A DNA stretch of 10,478 nucleotides from Cloacimonetes bacterium UBA5835. Its GTDB lineage: Bacteria; Cloacimonadota; Cloacimonadia; Cloacimonadales; Cloacimonadaceae. Shown here in pieces: positions 5,667 through 10,478 of this stretch. The notes beneath the pieces are model-generated. The model did not search any database. It saw only the letters and a list, made by a program, of their open reading frames with translations, and was not told the DNA's origin. The stretch spans positions 1 through 10,478 of the forward strand of contig DJGX01000057.1 of assembly GCA_002432865.1 (NCBI GenBank). The letters run 5' to 3'. The position numbers and the translations under genes were made by a program. Positions within the stretch are counted from its first letter, which is position 1, and each line of letters opens with the position of its first letter.

Positions 5667-7164
5667 TCTATTCAATCGCCTTAGGTTTATTCTAATCTTT
5701 GGCAGTTTAGCCATCTTTATCTTTTTCGGGATTTATATCCAATTTTTGATAAAACAGGCAAAACAGGAACAAGAATATATACCCCGCATCTTTGCTCAAT
5801 ATATTGCTTACACAGATAAGTATTTAAGAGAAGCAGAACTATATGCTCAATTAATTACGGAAATAAGCTCCAAATATTTACAATTTACTACTTCGAGTGA
5901 TTTTAAACAAGACCTGTGGGATTATATCAGCACAGAGTTTATGCAAGATAATCCAGTCCCAGTTATTATTACCGATCAGAATTTTCAGCCACAACTCTGG
6001 AAAAATGTAGGAGTGCCAACTGATACTTTGTTTCAAGAACTCTCGGCAGCGAATCAACGGAAATTGGAAAATTTGATGAAAACAATGATTCAAACCCCCT
6101 TAACGGATAATGGCAAAATCAGTGGCTATGCCTTTTACAGTAAACCTATCTCTTTTGCAGAATTTATAAAAAATGTGGATTGTGCTATTATTGTTACCGA
6201 CCATTATAAACAACCTCTTTTCTGGAGGAATGTAGGTATTCCTGAAGCTGCTAATTACTATGAAATCTCTACTGAAGAACAACAAAAATTGGCTCACCAG
6301 ATTCAGGAAATGGAAGAAATACCTCTTTCCAATCAGGCAGACAGTTTGGGTTATATTTATTTTTCGAATCCTAAATCCCTCTCCTATATACGCTATATAG
6401 TTATTTTGGAGCTTGTTTTTGCTCTAACTGTTGTTTTCTTTGGAGTATATGGCTTATTTCTACTTAGCAGAACAGAAAAGGATACGCTTTGGATAGGCTT
6501 GGCAAAAGAAACAGCTCATCAATTCGGAACTCCAATAACCTCATTAATGGGTTGGTTGGATTATTTAAAAGAACCACCTGTAGATGGCAGTGAAAGAGAT
6601 ATAAATCAAATTGTGCAATATATGACTGCCGATTTAGAACATCTAAAAACTATTGCTTCTCGCTTTGGGAAAGTTGGCAGCGTTACAAAACTGGAACGAA
6701 ATAATTTACATCAAGTTATTGCTGAAACAGTAGAGTATTTTCGGGCTCGTATGCCTCACCTGGGAAACAAAATAGATATCCATTACATCAGCAAGATTGA
6801 TGATGAAACAGTTTTGATGGATAAAGAACTAATTAAATGGACATTAGAAAACTTGATTAAGAACTGTATGGATGCAATGATTACTAAAGGTGGAAACATA
6901 ATAATTACAGCTACTAAGAAAGACCCCTGGATCTATATTCATATTCGCGATGAAGGTAAAGGAATTCCACGCAGACAATGGAAACGAATTTTTGAACCAG
7001 GGGTAACTTCCAAAACCAGAGGTTGGGGTTTGGGGCTCAGCTTAGTAAAACGCATTATTGAAGATTATCATAACGGCAGCATAAAAGTTCTGCAAAGCAC
7101 TATTGGTGAAGGCACCACTTTCGAAATTAAACTTCCTGTTCAGGGAATCAATAAGGAGAAATAA
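5611..7164 (+). CDS. Membrane sensor histidine kinase with duplicated extracytoplasmic domain
   Basis: Predicted two-component sensor of 517 residues. A membrane segment (about 25-47) and a second (about 259-285) bracket an extracytoplasmic region made of a helical stretch (48-110) and two tandem copies of a 65-residue unit (117-181 and 192-256). The cytoplasmic part has the phospho-acceptor His303 in ETAHQFGTPITSL, then the ATPase core: N box NLIKNCMDAM (Asn418), DEGKG (Asp447, Gly449, Gly451), FEPGVTSK (461-468) and GWGLGLSLVKRI (471-482). The H box has Gln where many kinases have an acid after His. ATG 5611 is chosen for AAGGA at 5601-5605; an upstream in-frame ATG at 5554 would only lengthen the overlap with mazG. 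No response regulator is in the window, so partner and signal are unknown. Confidence 0.9.
   Translation: MKPILKSSILTGKESRDTNLFNRLRFILIFGSLAIFIFFGIYIQFLIKQAKQEQEYIPRIFAQYIAYTDKYLREAELYAQLITEISSKYLQFTTSSDFKQDLWDYISTEFMQDNPVPVIITDQNFQPQLWKNVGVPTDTLFQELSAANQRKLENLMKTMIQTPLTDNGKISGYAFYSKPISFAEFIKNVDCAIIVTDHYKQPLFWRNVGIPEAANYYEISTEEQQKLAHQIQEMEEIPLSNQADSLGYIYFSNPKSLSYIRYIVILELVFALTVVFFGVYGLFLLSRTEKDTLWIGLAKETAHQFGTPITSLMGWLDYLKEPPVDGSERDINQIVQYMTADLEHLKTIASRFGKVGSVTKLERNNLHQVIAETVEYFRARMPHLGNKIDIHYISKIDDETVLMDKELIKWTLENLIKNCMDAMITKGGNIIITATKKDPWIYIHIRDEGKGIPRRQWKRIFEPGVTSKTRGWGLGLSLVKRIIEDYHNGSIKVLQSTIGEGTTFEIKLPVQGINKEK
5959..6378 (+). repeat. Tandem duplication encoding the kinase sensor units
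   Basis: Two 195-bp segments (5959-6153 and 6184-6378, period 225 bp) encode related 65-residue units. By hand, 23 of 65 residues are identical without gaps. Shared landmarks are I-x-T-D, Q-P-x-x-W-x-N-V-G-x-P, the Q-x-K-L pair, M-x-x-x-P-L, and G-Y-x-x-x-S-x-P-x-S. The alternating hydrophobic start (VIITD, IIVTD) is PAS-like, but I cannot assign the fold. The copies have diverged enough that the duplication is old. Confidence 0.85.
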
Positions 7165-7165
7165 A

Positions 7166-8707
7166 ATGAGCTACATTTTTACCCCTTCACAAATGAAAAC
7201 CCTTGATGAAAATACGATTAATTGTTTTGGTTTGCCAGCTAGAATCCTGATGGAAAACGCAGGTAAAGGTTGTGCAGATTATCTGCTGCAGAACTGTTCG
7301 GAACATTTGAATAATGTGATTATTATTTTACATGGAACAGGAAACAACAGCGGAGATGGCTTTGTTCTTGCCCGGTGGCTAACTATCTATGGTAGAAGAG
7401 TCCTTTTATGTAAAGTTCAGGATGGCACGATGACAGAGGAATGTCGTCTCAATTATGAACTTTGCCAATCGCTTAACATTCCAATGATTGGATTAGATAA
7501 TATTTCTGATACTCTGGAGATTCTGGATAACAGCTCTTATATTGGTATGATTGTTGATGCTGTGTTCGGAACTGGCTATAAAGGTAAATTACCTACTTCG
7601 CTAAAGAAGATCTTTCAGAGTGCAAACAACTCACCTGCATTTAAAGTAGCAATAGATATTCCTTCTGGATTAAATGGAGCTACCGGAGAAGGAGAGGATG
7701 CTTTTGAAGCGGACTTAACTCTTTGTTTACATTCGCCTAAAATTGGCTCTTTGCTACACACAGGAAAATTGAAAAGCGGAGATCTTGTTACAATTCCGAT
7801 TGGGATTCCGGATAGTTATAATGATGCTTTTTTCTCTCCCGCTCTTCATATTGATGCTGAAACATTTCAAGTTCCCAAGCGTTATTTGTTGGCTAATAAA
7901 TCAGATTATGGTAGAGTTTTTATAATAGGCGGTTCTATGGGACTTTTAGGTTCGGTGGCAATGTCTGCCAAGGCTGCTTTAAGAGCGGGAGCTGGTTTGG
8001 TTTATTTAGTCAGTCGCGAAGAATATGCCTATTTCTATAATACCAATCCTTCCGAAGTATTGTTTGTTGGTATTCCGTCTAAACCTGAATCTTTGCTCCC
8101 TGATTTGAGTGAATTTTCTTCTCTGATAAAGAAAGCTGATAGCATCGTTATTGGACCAGGTTTAGGAACGGATGAATATGGGTATATTATGTTGGAGTTT
8201 ATATTAAGAACTTCCACAGTTCCCACGGTTGTGGATGCTGATGCTTTACGACTAATTGCCAAAGAGCCATCTTTACAACAGTATATTAAAAAACCCAATA
8301 TTCTGCTTACTCCTCATTTTGGAGAATTTTGTGACCTGGCTAAGATAGAAATGAGTGCTCTCTATAAAGATACCATCTCTGAGCTCACTAAGTATGTTAA
8401 AAATACAGAGGCAAAAGTTCTCTTGAAAAGTGATACTACCATCTTCTACGATGGGAAAAGAATGTTGATTAATACCACAGGTAATGATGGACTTGCTACA
8501 GGTGGAAGCGGAGATGTTCTTACTGGTATAATTGGTTCCTTTTGCGGACAGGATATGGAATTGGGAGAGGCAGCTATAAATGCTTCCTTTTTTATGGGTT
8601 TTACAACGGAATATCTTGCTACAAAACGCTATCCCTGTTCAATTTTGCCCACAGATATTATAGACAATTTGTTTGTAAGACTTGTTCAGGAGGGATCAAA
8701 TGAATAA
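7166..8707 (+). CDS. nnr: Bifunctional NAD(P)H-hydrate epimerase / ADP- or ATP-dependent NAD(P)HX dehydratase
   Basis: Metabolite-repair enzyme that restores hydrated NADH/NADPH: the N-terminal half epimerises R- to S-NAD(P)HX, and the C-terminal half dehydrates the S form with ADP or ATP. It has 513 residues, the usual fused length. Epimerase half (1-~225): MENAGKG (29-35), GTGNNSGDGF (57-66; usually GNNGGDG), VDAVFGTGYKG (130-140, Asp131) and IDIPSGLNG (163-171). Dehydratase half (~235-513): GRVFIIGGSMG (249-259), ALRAGAGLVYLV (271-282), IGPGLGTD (329-336), VVDADALR (355-362), LTPHFGEF (381-388) and TGGSGDVLTGI (445-455) with the likely catalytic Asp450. ATG 7166 has AAGGAG (7153-7158) and begins the family's N-terminus; it follows the kinase stop after one base. 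It ends by overlapping the next gene by 8 nt. Confidence 0.95.
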   Translation: MSYIFTPSQMKTLDENTINCFGLPARILMENAGKGCADYLLQNCSEHLNNVIIILHGTGNNSGDGFVLARWLTIYGRRVLLCKVQDGTMTEECRLNYELCQSLNIPMIGLDNISDTLEILDNSSYIGMIVDAVFGTGYKGKLPTSLKKIFQSANNSPAFKVAIDIPSGLNGATGEGEDAFEADLTLCLHSPKIGSLLHTGKLKSGDLVTIPIGIPDSYNDAFFSPALHIDAETFQVPKRYLLANKSDYGRVFIIGGSMGLLGSVAMSAKAALRAGAGLVYLVSREEYAYFYNTNPSEVLFVGIPSKPESLLPDLSEFSSLIKKADSIVIGPGLGTDEYGYIMLEFILRTSTVPTVVDADALRLIAKEPSLQQYIKKPNILLTPHFGEFCDLAKIEMSALYKDTISELTKYVKNTEAKVLLKSDTTIFYDGKRMLINTTGNDGLATGGSGDVLTGIIGSFCGQDMELGEAAINASFFMGFTTEYLATKRYPCSILPTDIIDNLFVRLVQEGSNE

Positions 8708-9299
8708 GCTTGCGGCTTTAAATACTCCGATTTTCTGGGCGGAAGGACATCCTGGTTCGCTAAACAGAGAAACCTGGAAAATAGAGGTCTGCGGAAGTTG
8801 TAATAAGCCCCAAATCTTCTCCTGGTCTGATTTAATGGAATTACCCCAAAGAGATGTTAAGGGCCGTTTAACAAGTGTTACCAGATGGTCTGTGGAAGGT
8901 ATTTGGAAAGGGATTCCTCTTTCTGAAATATTAAAAACAGTGCAAAGTAACGATTCCTGTAAATATCTTCGCTTTTGGAGTTTTGGGGGAATATACGATA
9001 CCTCTATACCTATCGATATTGCTTTTAAAGAAAAATCCCTGCTTGCTCATAGTTTCGAGGGGGAGTTATTAACAGAAGATTACGGAGGACCAATTAGAGC
9101 TTTCATACCCTATCTTTGGGGCTATAAATCTGCAAAAAGCGTAGTTAAAATAGAGCTTATGGATTATTATGTTTCTGGCTTTTGGGAAAACCGCGGTTAT
9201 ACAGATAGCGGAGAAATTGAAGCAGGACCTTGCAGAGACCTCAATGATGGGGGAAAGATCAAAACCATACCATCTGGAGAAGTTCTAAAATTTAACTGA
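8700..9299 (+). CDS. Sulfite-oxidase-fold molybdopterin-domain protein lacking the usual cysteine ligand
   Basis: 199-residue protein of the oxidoreductase molybdopterin-binding (SUOX/YedY-like) fold, probably cytoplasmic since no signal peptide, Tat motif or membrane segment is seen. Family marks: GRLTSVTRWSVEGIWKGIPLSEIL (55-78), the FGGIYDTSIPID segment (95-106), LLTEDYGGPIR (123-133), IPYLWGYKSAKSV (136-148) and SGFWENRGYTDSGE (159-172). In relatives the residue before V-x-x-W-S is the cysteine that binds molybdenum; here it is Ser59 (codon AGT at 8874-8876). A CGSC motif (31-34) sits near the N-terminus where relatives usually have none. ATG 8700 is chosen for AGGAGGG (8688-8694) and overlaps nnr by 8 nt. 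It may be a catalytically altered enzyme or a non-catalytic cofactor-fold protein; substrate unknown. Confidence 0.82.
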   Translation: MNKLAALNTPIFWAEGHPGSLNRETWKIEVCGSCNKPQIFSWSDLMELPQRDVKGRLTSVTRWSVEGIWKGIPLSEILKTVQSNDSCKYLRFWSFGGIYDTSIPIDIAFKEKSLLAHSFEGELLTEDYGGPIRAFIPYLWGYKSAKSVVKIELMDYYVSGFWENRGYTDSGEIEAGPCRDLNDGGKIKTIPSGEVLKFN

Positions 9300-10216
9300 T
9301 GAAACCATCTTTAACCTATCTGAAAGCCATTTTGGCTATGCTATTCTGGTCTGCCACTTTTGTCTGGTTCAAAATTGCCTATCAGACCTATTTGCCCTAT
9401 GAAGTTACTTTTTTGCGTCTTTTGCTGGCTTCCATTTTACTCTTTATAGTTATGTTGCTCTCTCCAAAAAGGGAAAAAGTGCATAGCAAAGATATTTGGC
9501 AAATGATGCTGGTTGCTTTTTGCGAACCCTTTATGTATTTTATCGGAGAAGCAAATGGGATGAAAATCGTTGCTCCTGCTTTGGGAAGCTTAATCATTTC
9601 TACTATTCCGATATTTTCTGCGATCGGTGCTTGGCTTATCTTGAAAGAGAAATTGCCTTGGTATGTAGTTTTGGGATTGATTGTTTCCACTTCAGGGGTA
9701 ATCGTTATGAGTTTGGGTAGTGCAGATTTTTCTGCTACTATAAATGGAATTCTGTTTTTGATGATAGCAGTTTTATCCGGTGTGTTTTATGGAATCTCGG
9801 TTCGTAATCTAACCCATCGGTATAGTCCTATAACCATCGTTACTTGGCAGAATTTTTTTGGAATGCTATATTTTTTGCCTCTGTTTCTTATTGTAGACGG
9901 CAAACACTTTTTCAGTATTCAACATTCTGCTCAGGGTTTAATAACTATTGCCGCAATGTCTATTTTAGCCTCCGTAATTGCCTTTATACTGTTTACAGGG
10001 GTGTTGCGAGATTTAGGAGTGGCAAAATCCAATATCTTTACTAATTTGATTCCAGTTTTCACTGTTATTTTGGCTTATATTGTTTTGGGGGATAAACTAA
10101 ATTGGACTGGCTGGATAGGGCTTTCCTTGGCTGTTTTAGGTTTGTTTGTATCACAGTATCCGGATTGGCAAAAACGAAAAAAGGATTTTAGGATTAGTTC
10201 ACGCAGATTACGCTGA
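9299..10216 (+). CDS. EamA/DMT-family transporter
   Basis: Inner-membrane protein of the drug/metabolite transporter superfamily, 305 residues with about ten hydrophobic helices arranged as two EamA repeats (about 8-138 and 148-284). Typical marks are LFWSATFVWFK (15-25) in the first helix, FLRLLLAS (38-45), SLIISTIPIFSAIGAWLILKEKL split over 97-119, and the second-repeat equivalent SNIFTNLIPVFTVILAYIVLGDKL (244-267). The family exports or imports small metabolites, amino acids or nucleotides; the substrate cannot be inferred. The start codon overlaps the preceding stop by one base (TGATG). The last residues ISSRRLR and the TGA stop are encoded by a 9-mer repeat array, so the C-terminus may have been rewritten by repeat DNA. 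Confidence 0.9.
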   Translation: MKPSLTYLKAILAMLFWSATFVWFKIAYQTYLPYEVTFLRLLLASILLFIVMLLSPKREKVHSKDIWQMMLVAFCEPFMYFIGEANGMKIVAPALGSLIISTIPIFSAIGAWLILKEKLPWYVVLGLIVSTSGVIVMSLGSADFSATINGILFLMIAVLSGVFYGISVRNLTHRYSPITIVTWQNFFGMLYFLPLFLIVDGKHFFSIQHSAQGLITIAAMSILASVIAFILFTGVLRDLGVAKSNIFTNLIPVFTVILAYIVLGDKLNWTGWIGLSLAVLGLFVSQYPDWQKRKKDFRISSRRLR

Positions 10217-10228
10217 TTACGCAGATTT
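10202..10228 (+). repeat. Three-copy 9-mer tandem array over the transporter stop codon
   Basis: CGCAGATTA, CGCTGATTA and CGCAGATTT follow each other without gaps at 10202-10210, 10211-10219 and 10220-10228. The variant base in the second copy creates the TGA stop (10214-10216) of the EamA-family gene. In the transporter's frame the first copy reads Arg-Arg-Leu style basic residues. Perfect length conservation suggests local tandem duplication. Confidence 0.85.
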
Positions 10229-10232
10229 GCAT

Positions 10233-10471
10233 TTTAGAAACAAGGATTTAAGGATCATAGGATTTAGAGGATTGAACTTTAGAAATGATGATTATCTAAG
10301 AGAGGATTAAAGCCCGGAGGGCGATACAATGATAGCGATGGTGGCGTAAGCCCCTCGAAAAAAAGATAATAGGCCAGGGATGAACAGGATTTTAGAGATT
10401 TTGGGGATTAAATCCTTGTTTCTAAAACTTAATCCTCTTAATCCTATAATCCTATAATCCTTGTTTCTATA
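10233..10471. repeat. MITE-like element with ~62-bp inverted arms
   Basis: Arms 10233-10294 and 10410-10471 are inverted copies, 50 of 62 positions matching by hand alignment. A second, shorter match is perfect over 18 nt (10232-10249 with 10410-10427). Inside the left arm AGGAT recurs at 10243, 10251, 10259 and 10268 (spacing 8, 8, 9). In the right arm ATCCT recurs at 10432, 10441, 10449 and 10457 (spacing 9, 8, 8), the mirror image. The centre holds the dispersed repeat copy C. No transposase and no clear target-site duplication is visible, so 'MITE-like' describes structure only. Confidence 0.75.
10321..10357 (+). repeat. Dispersed intergenic repeat, copy C
   Basis: Matches 186-222 at 34 of 37 positions, including the core and the trailing GCCCCTCG. 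It differs from copies A and B in its left flank, which is GCCCGGAGGGC (10312-10322), itself a 4-bp stem with a 3-nt loop, instead of the ATTTTAACTC flank. The GGC-GTAA-GCC mini-hairpin is kept (10343-10352). GAGGGC (10318-10322 region) could alternatively pair with GCCCCTC (10350-10356). Confidence 0.85.
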
Positions 10472-10478
10472 ATTCAAC

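Larger units (their letters stand above)
10217..10478. other. Intergenic region after the operon, filled with repeats
   Basis: No gene is seen. Almost the entire stretch is repeat structure: the end of the 9-mer array, a large inverted-repeat element (10233-10471), and a dispersed repeat copy inside it. No compact GC-rich hairpin with a T run is present, so any transcription stop for the operon would have to come from the long inverted arms or lie beyond the window. Confidence 0.8.

Noticed and set aside
7103..7165. Earlier start for nnr at 7103
   Set aside because: The extra 21 residues are the end of the kinase gene read in another frame; ATG 7166 has AAGGAG and starts the conserved N-terminus.
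8682..8699. Earlier start for the molybdopterin-domain gene at 8682
   Set aside because: ATG 8700 is directly served by AGGAGGG at 8688-8694, which would lie inside the coding region if the earlier start were used.
10202..10470. A CRISPR array at the right end
   Set aside because: The repeat units are 8-9 nt with no unique spacers, arranged as inverted arms; no cas gene is nearby.

Overview
The window looks like a stretch of an AT-rich bacterial chromosome. My best guess at the source is Candidatus Cloacimonadota (Cloacimonas-like). That rests on my recollection of the intergenic repeats carrying GATAGCGATGGTGGCGTAAG and of the AGGATT/ATCCT repeat arrays, together with proteins that resemble Bacteroidetes-type homologues. 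It is an inference, because no marker such as 16S rRNA is present.

Layout: positions 1-385 are non-coding. They hold two direct copies (170 bp apart) of a dispersed repeat, a long-range inverted repeat ending in a T tract, and a probable leader/promoter. Positions 386-10216 carry nine genes, all on the + strand: triose-phosphate isomerase (tpiA), seryl-tRNA synthetase (serS), a Wzz/GumC-type chain-length protein, an O-antigen ligase/polymerase-like membrane protein, the nucleotide pyrophosphohydrolase mazG, a membrane sensor histidine kinase, bifunctional NAD(P)HX-repair enzyme nnr, a small sulfite-oxidase-fold (molybdopterin-domain) protein, and an EamA/DMT-family transporter. Junctions are very tight (overlaps of 1-56 nt, gaps of 1 and 22 nt), so the nine genes are probably one transcription unit read from the 1-385 leader. 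Positions 10217-10478 are non-coding. They hold a 9-mer tandem array that supplies the transporter's stop codon, and a roughly 239-bp element with inverted arms of about 62 bp and a third copy of the dispersed repeat near its centre.

Functionally the operon is mixed: central metabolism and translation (tpiA, serS), surface polysaccharide assembly (Wzz-like plus ligase-like, with no glycosyltransferase in view), house-cleaning of damaged or non-canonical metabolites (mazG, nnr), sensing (an orphan histidine kinase), and two accessory proteins. I see no defence system, CRISPR array, transposase, tRNA or rRNA. No clear new multi-gene system stands out. The points most worth a second look are the molybdopterin-domain protein that lacks the expected metal-ligand cysteine, the duplicated sensor domain of the kinase, the structured dispersed repeat, and the probable CTG start of the ligase-like gene.
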